From positions 270,213 through 334,212 of the forward strand of contig NZ_KE387240.1 of NCBI RefSeq assembly GCF_000430765.1: 64,000 nt of DNA, read 5' to 3'. The stretch comes from Peribacillus kribbensis DSM 17871 (GTDB taxonomy: Bacteria; Bacillota; Bacilli; Bacillales; DSM-1321). Below, in pieces: positions 26,839 to 36,376 of the stretch; position 1 is the first letter of the stretch, and the number at the start of each line of letters is the position of its first letter. The translations under genes and the position numbers were made by a program. The notes beneath the pieces are model-generated. The model was not told the origin of the DNA. It searched no databases and saw nothing but the letters and a program-made list of their open reading frames with translations.

Positions 26839-26903
26839 AACGGGGGGGAGGCAGGACATTGGTGCCTGCCTCTTTCACAACAAGATATGAAAGGAGAATA
26901 TGA

Positions 26904-27890
26904 ATGCTGAACAATATACTCGAATCCATTCCGCAGGTTGCCATCGATGGCTTAACGCTTGGAACAGTGTATGCCGTAATAGCGCTTGGATACACCATGG
27001 TTTATGGAATACTGGAGCTGATTAACTTCGCACACGGAGAAATATTTATGACAGGGGCATTCATCGGAACGGCGATGCTGCTCTTACTAACGGGATTTGG
27101 CTGGGTTTCCGCGCTTCCTGCCATCGTCCTCTTGATCACAGTGCTGCTTTTAACAGCCCTTTTAACAGGTCTTTTGGGAATGGGGATTGAAAGGGTGGCC
27201 TACAGGCCGCTGAGGAATGCGCCTAAGCTGATCCCCTTAATTACAGCAATCGGGATTTCATTTTTGCTTCAGGATCTGGTCCGATTCATAGCGGAGTTGA
27301 AAAAGGGAAATTACATAGTTACTGGTCCAAGCCTTTTTACTCACCAAATCAAGATTCATACATCTTCTATTTCTTCTATATTTAATGATGCTTCGATAAA
27401 AACCTCATTTATCATTGTATTGGTATCTGCGGTGATCATGATGGTGGTCCTGGACTTTTTTGTTAACAAGACTCGCTGGGGAATGGCAATGAGGGCGGTA
27501 GCACAGGATCGGGATACAGCTTCACTCATGTCTGTAAATGTAAATAAAGTGATTTCTCTTACATTCTTCATTGGTTCTGCCTTGGGAGGTGCGACAGGAG
27601 TTCTGTTCGCCGTCCAATATGGAACAATCGATCCGTACATCGGCTTTATTTTAGGGCTCAAGGCGTTCACTGCTGCGGTACTTGGCGGGATAGGAAATAT
27701 CAGGGGAGCCATGCTCGGCGGCCTTCTCCTGGGAGTAATGGAAATGTTTGCATCAGCCAATTTGTCACTCCTGACCGGCGGGGTCTTTGGTGCTGAATAT
27801 AAGGATGTTTTCGCATTTATTGTCCTTATTGCCGTTCTGATCTTCAAGCCTGAAGGATTGCTGGGTAAACCAGTGGCAGAGAAAGTGTAG
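26904..27890 (+). CDS. livH: ABC transporter permease, LivH type (328 aa)
   Basis: A hydrophobic inner-membrane permease with about eight membrane segments and the LivH-family stretches VYAVIALGYTMVYGILELINFAHGE (N-terminal) and LGGIGNIRGAMLGGLLLG (C-terminal). AAAGGAGAA precedes the ATG. It abuts livM, whose ribosome site overlaps its stop. Confidence 0.93.
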   Translation: MLNNILESIPQVAIDGLTLGTVYAVIALGYTMVYGILELINFAHGEIFMTGAFIGTAMLLLLTGFGWVSALPAIVLLITVLLLTALLTGLLGMGIERVAYRPLRNAPKLIPLITAIGISFLLQDLVRFIAELKKGNYIVTGPSLFTHQIKIHTSSISSIFNDASIKTSFIIVLVSAVIMMVVLDFFVNKTRWGMAMRAVAQDRDTASLMSVNVNKVISLTFFIGSALGGATGVLFAVQYGTIDPYIGFILGLKAFTAAVLGGIGNIRGAMLGGLLLGVMEMFASANLSLLTGGVFGAEYKDVFAFIVLIAVLIFKPEGLLGKPVAEKV

Positions 27891-27899
27891 GTGGACAGG

Positions 27900-29174
27900 A
27901 TGAAGATATGGTTAAGAAAATACTCGGAAAATAAATTATATCAGGGACTATTCCTTCTGTTATTTATTATGGTTACTTCTCTGAGCCTGTATTTGGCCCA
28001 GAAGTCTGTTGTGGCATTCCTGCTGCTGCTTACTTCACTTCTGCTTTTATATTATACGAAATTTTCAAATGCCATCAAATGGAGCGCAGGCCTCTTGGTC
28101 CTCGTTGTTTTGCTTCCTCTGTCTGCCAGCGGAGGAGATGCCTATGAATCCTATATGGAAGTTGCCACTATGGTAGGGATATATATATCCATGGCCCTGG
28201 GCTTGAATATTGTTGTAGGGATGGCTGGTCTCCTTGACCTGGGATTCGTGGCTTTCTTTGCAGTAGGTGCTTATACCTATGGAATATTTGCAACCGGACA
28301 AGCAGCAAATTTCATGCCATTCGGGCATTATCCTTTATCGGGGAACAGCTTCTGGGTGTTCATCCTGCTTGGCTGTTTTGCGGCAGCCTTATTTGGAATC
28401 ATTCTGGGAATCCCGGTATTAAGGGTTAAAGGAGATTATCTGGCCATTGTGACTCTTGGGTTTGGGGAAATTATAAGAATTATCTTCAACAACCTTGATA
28501 AGCCTGTGAATATTACAGGAGGGGCGATGGGGATTCCATCCATTACTCCGCCGCGGATATTCGGGATCGATCTGGTCAATGCCAGCCAATTTTATTATGT
28601 GGTCCTCGTTATCCTTATCTTTACTATATTTACGGTAAGAAGGTTTGAGCACTCTAAAATCGGCCGTTCCTGGAAAGCTGTCAGGGAAAATGAAATCGCT
28701 GCTCAGGCCATGGGAGTACCCCTTGTCCGTACCAAGCTGGTTGCCTTTGCAGTGGGGGCTTCCTTCTCTGGAATGATGGGGGTCGTTTTTGCAGGCAAGC
28801 AAACCTTCGTAGACCCGACCAGCTTTACGCTTTTAGAATCCATAACAATTCTAGTCATGGTTATTCTGGGAGGGATGGGCAGTGTGCCAGGTGTTATCCT
28901 GGGCGCCGCAGTCATGACGATCTTGAATTTGCAGGTGCTTACAGAATTGACAAACTGGCTGAATGAATTAAGCACTTCCGGTACCTTTGTGATTCCAGAT
29001 GCGGTTTCTCCAGCTAAAATGCAGCGTCTGCTGTTTGGGGCATTGTTAATCATCTTTGCCCTTTATAGGCCGAAGGGATTGATTCCAGCAAAAAATCCTG
29101 TCTATAAGATGGAGGATCTAAGCTCGGGCAATGTGATTCAGCTGACAGAAAAAAAACAGAGTGCAGAAGGTTAA
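27900..29174 (+). CDS. livM: ABC transporter permease, LivM type (424 aa)
   Basis: Second permease of the importer. It has an extra N-terminal hydrophobic pair before the family core GLNIVVGMAGLLDLGFVAFF and the conserved RVKGDYLAIVTLGFGEIIRI loop. The ATG at 27900 is preferred over GTG 27891, because AGGTGG (27889-27894) serves as its ribosome site. The longer N-terminus resembles other LivM proteins. The C-terminus extends past the last membrane segment as a polar tail of about 30 residues. Confidence 0.92.
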   Translation: MKIWLRKYSENKLYQGLFLLLFIMVTSLSLYLAQKSVVAFLLLLTSLLLLYYTKFSNAIKWSAGLLVLVVLLPLSASGGDAYESYMEVATMVGIYISMALGLNIVVGMAGLLDLGFVAFFAVGAYTYGIFATGQAANFMPFGHYPLSGNSFWVFILLGCFAAALFGIILGIPVLRVKGDYLAIVTLGFGEIIRIIFNNLDKPVNITGGAMGIPSITPPRIFGIDLVNASQFYYVVLVILIFTIFTVRRFEHSKIGRSWKAVRENEIAAQAMGVPLVRTKLVAFAVGASFSGMMGVVFAGKQTFVDPTSFTLLESITILVMVILGGMGSVPGVILGAAVMTILNLQVLTELTNWLNELSTSGTFVIPDAVSPAKMQRLLFGALLIIFALYRPKGLIPAKNPVYKMEDLSSGNVIQLTEKKQSAEG

Positions 29175-29188
29175 GGAGGCTCGTAGAC

Positions 29189-29965
29189 GTGACGATATTA
29201 GAAGTTAAAAACTTAACAAAGACGTTTGGCGGGCTGACCGCGAACCAGGATATTAACATGACTTTTCAACAGGGATCCATAACAGCTGTAATTGGGCCAA
29301 ATGGGGCCGGGAAGACCACTTTTTTTAATATGATAACAGGTGTGTATCAGCCGACTTCTGGATCTATCTTGTTAAAGGGGGAGAAAATCCAGGGACTGAA
29401 GCCTCATGAAGTGTCACGGAAAGGGATATCACGCACCTTTCAGAATATCCGCCTGTTCAGCGAGATGTCTGTTATCGAAAATGTATTGGTTGGCATGCAT
29501 ACACATCTAAGGGCAAATATCTTCGGCATCCTGTTAAATCTTCCCAAAGTAAGAAGGGAAGAAAGAGAAGCTGAAAAAAAAGCCTATAAACTTCTTCAAT
29601 ATGTGGGCCTTGAATCGCTTTTAAATGAAAAAGCTGCAAATTTGAGCTATGGAGCCCAAAGAAGGCTGGAAATTGCACGTGCGCTCGCCGCAAAGCCGGA
29701 TATTATACTTCTTGACGAACCAGCTGCAGGAATGAACCCTAAGGAAACACGAGAGCTGACCGCATTGATCCAGGATATGAGAGAGACGTTCGGCCTGACC
29801 ATCATTCTTATTGAACATGATATGAAGCTCGTCATGGAAATATCCGAGGAAATCTTCGTCTTGGATCACGGAGTTAAAATCGCAGAAGGACTTCCAGAGG
29901 AAATCCGCAGCAATCCCAAAGTCATTGAAGCTTACCTGGGATCTGGGGCAGTCCATGCCGGATAG
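29189..29965 (+). CDS. livG: ABC transporter ATPase, LivG type (258 aa)
   Basis: GTG start behind AAGGAGG. Walker A is GPNGAGKTT, the signature is LSYGAQRRLEIARAL, and Walker B is IILLDEPAAGMNP. The long insertion HTHLRANIFGILLNLP after the Q-loop (RTFQNIRLF) is typical of LivG. It pairs with LivF to power the importer. Confidence 0.94.
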   Translation: MTILEVKNLTKTFGGLTANQDINMTFQQGSITAVIGPNGAGKTTFFNMITGVYQPTSGSILLKGEKIQGLKPHEVSRKGISRTFQNIRLFSEMSVIENVLVGMHTHLRANIFGILLNLPKVRREEREAEKKAYKLLQYVGLESLLNEKAANLSYGAQRRLEIARALAAKPDIILLDEPAAGMNPKETRELTALIQDMRETFGLTIILIEHDMKLVMEISEEIFVLDHGVKIAEGLPEEIRSNPKVIEAYLGSGAVHAG

Positions 29966-29982
29966 AAAGGAGTTCCCAACAT

Positions 29983-30684
29983 ATGCTGGCATTAAATAAT
30001 ATTGAAACCTTTTATGGAGGTATACAAGCTTTAAAAGGCATTACTCTAAATGTTGAAAAAGGAGAAATTGTCACCCTGATTGGAAGCAATGGAGCTGGAA
30101 AATCCACCGCCCTGAAATCCATCAGCGGGCTTGTGAAGGCTGCAAAAGGCAGTATCATATATAAAAATGAAGATATTACCAAAAAGCCTCCGCACGATAC
30201 GGCACTGTCCGGTATCGCCCATGTTCCTGAAGGAAGAAGGATTTTCCCCAAATTGTCCGTAAAGGAAAATTTGCTGATGGGGGCATTCTCGGTTAAGGAT
30301 AAAAGGGAAATTGATGAGCGCATGTCCAAGGTATTTCAGTATTTTCCAAAAATCAAGGAACGCCTGGATCAAAAAGGCGGGACAATGAGCGGCGGTGAAC
30401 AGCAGATGCTCGCCATTGGCCGGGCCATGATGATGAAGCCGGAGCTGCTTATGCTGGACGAACCTTCGATGGGACTTGCTCCTATCATTGTTGAACAGAT
30501 ATTCGAAATTATTAAGGAACTGAATCAAGCAGGCATTACCATCCTGCTGGTCGAGCAGAATGCCTATCAAGCACTCCAAATTGCGGATAGAGGCTATGTA
30601 ATCCAGACGGGTTCCATTAAACTGGAAGGCTTAGGGAAGGATTTAATAAAAAATAATGAAGTAAGAGAAGCCTATCTGGCTTAA
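29983..30684 (+). CDS. livF: ABC transporter ATPase, LivF type (233 aa)
   Basis: Walker A GSNGAGKST, signature MSGGEQQMLAIGRAM and Walker B LMLDEPSMGLAP are intact. The opening IETFYGGIQALKGI is characteristic of LivF. AAAGGAG lies before the start, 17 nt after livG. It is the last gene of the operon and is followed by a terminator. Confidence 0.94.
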   Translation: MLALNNIETFYGGIQALKGITLNVEKGEIVTLIGSNGAGKSTALKSISGLVKAAKGSIIYKNEDITKKPPHDTALSGIAHVPEGRRIFPKLSVKENLLMGAFSVKDKREIDERMSKVFQYFPKIKERLDQKGGTMSGGEQQMLAIGRAMMMKPELLMLDEPSMGLAPIIVEQIFEIIKELNQAGITILLVEQNAYQALQIADRGYVIQTGSIKLEGLGKDLIKNNEVREAYLA

Positions 30685-30702
30685 TGTCATAACGAGAAGT
30701 TT

Positions 30703-30745
30703 AGGGGGATGCCGTTTTCAGTATCCTCCTTTTCCTATTTTTCTT
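30703..30745 (+). terminator. Terminator of the liv operon
   Basis: AGGGGGAT (30703-30710) and ATCCTCCT (30723-30730) pair with one G-T, followed by TTTCCTATTTTTC. Confidence 0.6.
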
Positions 30746-30761
30746 GAGGGTGTGTTTAAAT

Positions 30762-31340
30762 CTATTGAATAACCTCCCATATTTCCTTAGGATTGAGTTC
30801 ATAAATCCCATTTTCCCTGTGCATAATACCTGTAATGATAAATTCCCTCCTGATGGTGGCATAATCTTCATGAAAGGTTTTTATAGATTCATTCACCTCT
30901 TTTTCTGAATACTTTACCCCTAGCACAAACTTTCCAGCCAAAAAATAGAGGACCCAGAGTTTCTTTTTCCTTTGGGAAGGAAGGTTTTTCAGCCTGCCAT
31001 CTGCAGTAAAAAAATGTTTGATTCTTGCTTCCAGAGAGTTTTTTTCTTCTTCCATAGTATTAATCCCGCCTTTCAATATTGTCGATGTAATAGAATTAGC
31101 ATAATGCATTAGAACAGATTCTTTTATATAGAAGTAAATGCAGTTTTTTTCTTTCTTCTCAGTTAGAAGATTTATGTCTCTAAGTTTTTTGATGTGGTGG
31201 GTGACAGTAGGCGGCGTAAGGCCTAAAGCATCCGCTATTTCCAAGCCGTTTTTAGGACCGCTTGAAAGCATAGCTAAGATCCTGACACGGTTTGGATCGG
31301 AGAGAGCCCTATTAAACTGGACCAATTTATTAAGCTGCAT
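30762..31340 (-). CDS. ArsR-family regulator fused to a DUF2087 domain (192 aa)
   Basis: The N-terminal 85 residues are a winged helix of the ArsR type (ALSDPNRVRILAML, then GLTPPTVTHHIKKLRDINLL), with no cysteine metal site in the recognition helix. The C-terminal 80 residues are a DUF2087 domain (KKKLWVLYFLAGKFVLGVKYSEKEVN, ending EIWEVIQ). DUF2087 has no proven function but is found on such regulators. AAAGGGGAA precedes the start. It is divergent from the membrane protein at 31477, a plausible target. An inverted repeat lies between them. Confidence 0.85.
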   Translation of the reverse strand: MQLNKLVQFNRALSDPNRVRILAMLSSGPKNGLEIADALGLTPPTVTHHIKKLRDINLLTEKKEKNCIYFYIKESVLMHYANSITSTILKGGINTMEEEKNSLEARIKHFFTADGRLKNLPSQRKKKLWVLYFLAGKFVLGVKYSEKEVNESIKTFHEDYATIRREFIITGIMHRENGIYELNPKEIWEVIQ

Positions 31341-31363
31341 GAAAAATTCCCCTTTAGTTTGAT

Positions 31364-31386
31364 GACTATCTAATTTGACAATAGTC
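31364..31386. promoter_or_regulatory. Candidate operator between the ArsR-type regulator and trhA
   Basis: GACTAT (31364-31369) and ATAGTC (31381-31386) are perfect arms around an AT-rich 11-nt centre, 24 nt upstream of the regulator's start. ArsR-type proteins bind such inverted repeats; use here is inferred. Confidence 0.4.
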
Positions 31387-31476
31387 TAATTATTATGAAA
31401 ACACAAGTCATTCCTTTGTATTTCGATATTATTTTGTTAAGGTAGAGATACGGGAAAATGGAAGGCGGGAAATTGA

Positions 31477-32127
31477 ATGGCAGATACCCATGTATTTACA
31501 AAGAAAGAAGAATTATTGAATGCAATCACTCATGGAATAGGTGTACTGCTGAGTCTTGCAGCATTGGTGTTTTTAATTATTGATTCTGCGGCGAAGGGAA
31601 CGGTTTGGCATTTAGTCTCGTTTATTGTTTTTGGCGTAACCATGGTGCTGCTCTATGTTTCGTCCACCCTGGTACACAGCTTTCCTGCAGGCAGGGCAAA
31701 AGATCTTTTTGAAATATTTGACCACTCGGCCATCTATTTGTTTATAGCTGGAACATATACACCTTTCACATTAATTGTAATTAAAGGGCCGATGGGCTGG
31801 TCGCTTCTCAGCATCGTTTGGGGAATCGCCGTTGTTGGAGTAGTATTTAAGACGTTCTTTGTTAAGAAATTCTTATTTATCTCAACCATATTATACATCG
31901 TCATGGGCTGGCTGATAGTCGTTGCCTGGGGTCCTCTTACAGCTGCTCTGCCGGCTGAAGGAATACAGCTTCTTGCAGGCGGCGGAATTTTATATACATT
32001 CGGGGCGGTATTCTATGTATGGAGAGGCTTTCCTTTCCATCACGCAGTCTGGCATCTTTTTGTACTTGGTGGAACGGCTGCCCATTTCTTTGCAGTTCTA
32101 TATTACGTGCTTCCGATTGGACGCTGA
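31477..32127 (+). CDS. trhA: Hemolysin-III / PAQR-type membrane homeostasis protein (216 aa)
   Basis: Seven hydrophobic segments and the family metal-site marks are visible: NAITHGIG near the N-terminus, the SSTLVHSFP Ser/His segment, FDHSAIYLFIAGTYTPF, and the C-terminal HHAVWHLFVLGGTAAHF. Bacterial members (YplQ/YqfA) affect membrane fluidity; cytolytic activity seen on overproduction is probably indirect. GGAAGGCGGG precedes the start. It is divergent from the ArsR/DUF2087 regulator. Confidence 0.9.
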   Translation: MADTHVFTKKEELLNAITHGIGVLLSLAALVFLIIDSAAKGTVWHLVSFIVFGVTMVLLYVSSTLVHSFPAGRAKDLFEIFDHSAIYLFIAGTYTPFTLIVIKGPMGWSLLSIVWGIAVVGVVFKTFFVKKFLFISTILYIVMGWLIVVAWGPLTAALPAEGIQLLAGGGILYTFGAVFYVWRGFPFHHAVWHLFVLGGTAAHFFAVLYYVLPIGR

Positions 32128-32224
32128 AATCAGCAGACTTGTGTCACCTAATTATATTTTATCTGGAGCAATCATTCGCTAATATTTCATAATTTTCAAT
32201 AAATCACCTTTTGCCAGAAGCCAC

Positions 32225-32258
32225 AAAAAAACCAGTTCTGTATGAACTGGTTTTTTTA
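32225..32258 (+). terminator. Terminator after trhA
   Basis: AAAAAACCAGTTC pairs with GAACTGGTTTTTTT around TGTAT. The rest of the 346-nt spacer 32128-32473 is AT-rich and shows no gene. Confidence 0.9.
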
Positions 32259-32473
32259 TTGTACATATTCTACTAACTAAAACGACTTACTGCTATATCT
32301 AAAACTTTTTTGTTTTATCCATTCAACTACGACTCTTATAGTACACGCTGAATCATCATGTGAATTTTACTGATTATATATTACAAACAAAATATCAATT
32401 GTTAGTTGGATTTACCAGCGTCATACTTTTCCTTTTTACCTAGCTCTTACAAAAAAGCAAAAGGTCATATCAT

Positions 32474-33583
32474 CTATTGATCTGTTTTAATAGGGGCCTG
32501 AAGGCTGATAAACTTTAACATCGCGGGCATAATAATTAAAACGGCAATTAATCTAAGGGACTGGACGGTAACCACAAAAGTAGAGTCAGCATTGAGGGCC
32601 ATAGAAGTGGATGCCATTTCTGCTATCCCGCCAGGAGCAAAAGCTAAGATGCAGGTAACCAATGGTATTTGAGTTATCTTTGAAATCCATATAGAACAGC
32701 TGCCCATGATTGTAACCATTAAGAACGAAGTTGCCAGCCCGCCATAAATAATCCTTCCTAAGCCCCTGAACATTTCCTTTTTTACCTGAAAGCCGATACT
32801 GGCTCCGATCATAACCTGTGCCAGGATGACTATAATATGCGGCCAGAAAGGGGAGGCGTCATTCATATAAAAATAAGTAATAAATAATTGGGATATTGAC
32901 GCTCCGATCATGCTTCCGACGAGCCAGGGAGCAGGCAATTTTAATCTTTTTCCCATTTCAACTCCTATAATTGAACCTATAATTAACAGAAAGGTCCATA
33001 GCAAGGGAAAAAATTCAAGATATGAATGATTACTACCCGGCAGGTTTATATGTAGTTGATTATTCACTTTTCCTGCAATAAAAGGAACGGTTCCAATAAC
33101 AAATAAAATCCTGATGGTCTGGATTAAGCTTACAACTAGAGCATTAGCGCCAGCCTCTTCAGCTATTGCTGGCATCGCGGACATTCCCCCGGGTGTCGTT
33201 CCAAAGAGGCAGGTAATCATACTTGCTTTGCTGAAGTGCCACAGCATCATTCCAGAGAGTAGTGCCACAGCAATCGACATCAGTAACATTAAGGAAATGA
33301 GGATGAAGTGATCCTCAAAAATATTTAAACTGGAAAAATGAAGGTTTTGTCCCAATTGTATACCCAAAATAGCTTGTCCGATTTGCCTCCAATAGGGGTG
33401 TATGCCTTTGTTTGTCCTGGAAGCCTTTCCTCCAGGTTTCAAAAAAAGCGAAATTATGCTTGCTGTAAACAAACTTCCCAACAGCCAGGCTATAGATATT
33501 CCTGTAGTGTATAAAAGAAGGCCTCCTAAAGAAGTAATGGTTAATAAAGGAACATTCTGAAGCATTAGCTTAAGGTTTTGCAT
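32474..33583 (-). CDS. AbrB-type (duplicated) integral membrane protein (369 aa)
   Basis: This belongs to the membrane family unfortunately also called AbrB or putative ammonia monooxygenase, not to the AbrB DNA-binding regulators. Two similar halves, each with several membrane segments, share a motif: FGTTPGGMSAMPAIAEE in the first and AFAPGGIAEMASTSM in the second. Function is unknown; transport is suspected. AGGAGAA precedes the ATG. It stands alone. Confidence 0.85.
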   Translation of the reverse strand: MQNLKLMLQNVPLLTITSLGGLLLYTTGISIAWLLGSLFTASIISLFLKPGGKASRTNKGIHPYWRQIGQAILGIQLGQNLHFSSLNIFEDHFILISLMLLMSIAVALLSGMMLWHFSKASMITCLFGTTPGGMSAMPAIAEEAGANALVVSLIQTIRILFVIGTVPFIAGKVNNQLHINLPGSNHSYLEFFPLLWTFLLIIGSIIGVEMGKRLKLPAPWLVGSMIGASISQLFITYFYMNDASPFWPHIIVILAQVMIGASIGFQVKKEMFRGLGRIIYGGLATSFLMVTIMGSCSIWISKITQIPLVTCILAFAPGGIAEMASTSMALNADSTFVVTVQSLRLIAVLIIMPAMLKFISLQAPIKTDQ

Positions 33584-34083
33584 TAAAATTCTCCTGATCT
33601 AACAAATTTTTGGTTCTTTCTTTGTTATAAGAATTGAAGATTGTAGTATATTCTCCAATATTTTTATTTTATATTCCTCTTCAGTCTGCAGTTGATATAC
33701 TTGGATGGTCTCTGGAAAAGCAAGGAGACACCTTTGTTGTAATTAGTAAATAATAGGTAAGAGTGGAATTAGAGCTTGCTCTACGGCCAGCAATGAATAT
33801 TTGATTTGAATGAAGTAAAGGTTGGAGTTTTAGGAACTAATGGCCAGCTTTCAGTTTTGAAAAGGAATGAATGATTGACAAAAGGGTTATAAGTAATTAC
33901 TTTTAAAATTCGGCTGCCATTTTGGTGGTTCGCTGTTATCTGCCTGAAGGCTCTCTATTCCAGCATGAATAAATATTCATTCCTCCATAAAAAATATCCA
34001 GAAAATCCAGTTAAATTTCTGCTTTATTTTTCCATTGTAAAAAAATACAATGAAAGGAGACGGATAAAAGGGGGAAGTAAAGG
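33584..34083. other. 500-nt spacer with a possible gene scrap
   Basis: No complete gene is seen. On the plus strand an open stretch of about 40 codons ending at a TAA near 33751 reads SAVDILGWSLEKQGDTFVV at its end. It looks like a protein C-terminus, but it has no start signal and a stop just upstream. The rest is AT-rich. Ribosome site GGGGGAAG at the right end belongs to the gene at 34084. Confidence 0.35.
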
Positions 34084-35085
34084 ATGGAAGCAAGTGTTGA
34101 AAAAGTATTTACCTCGAAGATTGTGGAGGAAGGTGCGGAATTATTCAAAGGTGAAATCTCGAGTCTTAAAAAAATCGGAGACTTTGAAAATTATATCTAT
34201 GAAGTGGAGGTACATGGGATACCGCGGATCATCAGGTTTGTACACTCCTCCCATAGAAACCTTGAGCTGATCCGGGCGGAAGTGGACTGGGTGGGTTTTT
34301 TGGCTGAGAAGGGGGCTTCTGTCTATACTCATTTTCTCTCAATTCATCAAAACTTCGTAGAAATACTGCCTGCAGAGGATGGCACCTGCTTTTATGCAAG
34401 CTGTTTTGAAAAGTTATCCGGCAAGTCGATCAGCTGGGAGGATATTGAACAAGACAGCCATATCGCTTACGCATGGGGAAAGGGGATCGGACAATTAAAC
34501 CGTCTCACAAAGATTTATGAAAGTGATAAAGAAATGAAGCGGCCGCATTGGGAAGAAGAGGAGCTGCTTAGAATCGAACTATTCAAACCTGATATTGAGC
34601 CTGATTTGCTCAGTTATAGAGAAGAAATGATAGCTGAATTAAAGTCCCTTCCAAAAAACACAGATACATATGGTTTGATTCATTCGGATCTTCATACAGG
34701 TAACTTTTTATATGAGGGAGGAAGGATCAATATTTTTGATTTTGACGATTGCTCTTTTCACTGGTTTGCCAGCGACATCGCAATGCCCATATATTATTTG
34801 ATCATGCAGCGGGATTTTTCAACAAAGGATAACAGGAGCGGTTTCCTGCGGGCCTTTCTGGCACACTTTCTGAGTGGATATCAGTCCGAAAACACACTTC
34901 CTAAAGATTTGCTCAAGAATATTCCATTGTTTTTCCGGCTGAGAGACATTACCCTTCTATCGGTATTATATAAAAAATTTGATCACCTAAACATGAGCAA
35001 TCAGCAGAAGACTTTTTTGGACGCTGTAGAAAACCGGGTTAAAAGCAGGAAAACCCTGCTTCATTCTATAGAGATGTATGTATAA
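34084..35085 (+). CDS. Aminoglycoside-phosphotransferase-like kinase (333 aa)
   Basis: A protein-kinase-like fold of the APH/choline kinase/RdoA group. The catalytic loop is GLIHSDLHTGNFLY (Asp and Asn), and the metal-binding DFD is in INIFDFDDCSFHW. The N-terminal lobe begins with a strand-rich KIGDFENYIYEVEV. Substrate is unknown; nothing here suggests a drug target. It is a single gene with a weak terminator downstream. Confidence 0.85.
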   Translation: MEASVEKVFTSKIVEEGAELFKGEISSLKKIGDFENYIYEVEVHGIPRIIRFVHSSHRNLELIRAEVDWVGFLAEKGASVYTHFLSIHQNFVEILPAEDGTCFYASCFEKLSGKSISWEDIEQDSHIAYAWGKGIGQLNRLTKIYESDKEMKRPHWEEEELLRIELFKPDIEPDLLSYREEMIAELKSLPKNTDTYGLIHSDLHTGNFLYEGGRINIFDFDDCSFHWFASDIAMPIYYLIMQRDFSTKDNRSGFLRAFLAHFLSGYQSENTLPKDLLKNIPLFFRLRDITLLSVLYKKFDHLNMSNQQKTFLDAVENRVKSRKTLLHSIEMYV

Positions 35086-35105
35086 CAAAATCAGCTGCTT
35101 TATAA

Positions 35106-35130
35106 GGCTCCTAATAAGGGGTCTTTTTCC
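35106..35130 (+). terminator. Weak terminator after the kinase-like gene
   Basis: GGCTCCT and AGGGGTC pair with two G-T pairs around AATA, followed by TTTTTCC. Confidence 0.45.
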
Positions 35131-35327
35131 GTTCCTTTCATGATCTTCCTTATTAAGTGTTTTTCTCTATCATTTTACAGGTTTGCAATGTTAAGATTCC
35201 GGGGTAAAGTAGAAAACGTCTTGAAGGATTTAGGCCGTTTCAAGAGCTTCCTTTCTCGCTGGATGTTTAAGCAGGGAGTAAAGGGAGAGAATGAAAATAC
35301 AGCCTTTAAATAGGAAAATCGAGTTAA

Positions 35328-36131
<804 letters not shown>

Positions 36132-36146
36132 ATTTAAAGATTTTTC

Positions 36147-36175
36147 GCTGTAGCTGTATAGCTGCGGCTTTTTTT
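36147..36175 (+). terminator. Terminator after gdh
   Basis: GCTGTAGCT and AGCTGCGGC pair with one mismatch around GTAT, then seven T. Confidence 0.8.
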
Positions 36176-36376
36176 ATGCATTTTTTTCCAATTAGGGGTA
36201 TTCACCCTCCAGAAAAAGGAATAAAATAGTAGTTAGGTTCTTTTCCGGGGGACTGTGCTGACAGCTATTCAAGAGAATAATTCCTATATGGTCTCTGAAA
36301 CTACTATCATATCAATCGCAGCGAAACGACCAGAACCCTTGAGAAACCGTAAAATGGATCATCTAGAGGAGAATGT

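Noticed and set aside
33640-33752. About 40-codon open stretch before the kinase-like gene as a real small gene
   Set aside because: No start signal; a stop lies just upstream. Kept only as a possible scrap in the spacer entry.
35265-35288. GTTTAA and GGGAGA 12 nt apart upstream of gdh, resembling a sigma-B promoter
   Set aside because: The -10 matches GGGTAT only in its first three bases, and gdh in relatives is a forespore gene; not strong enough to call.
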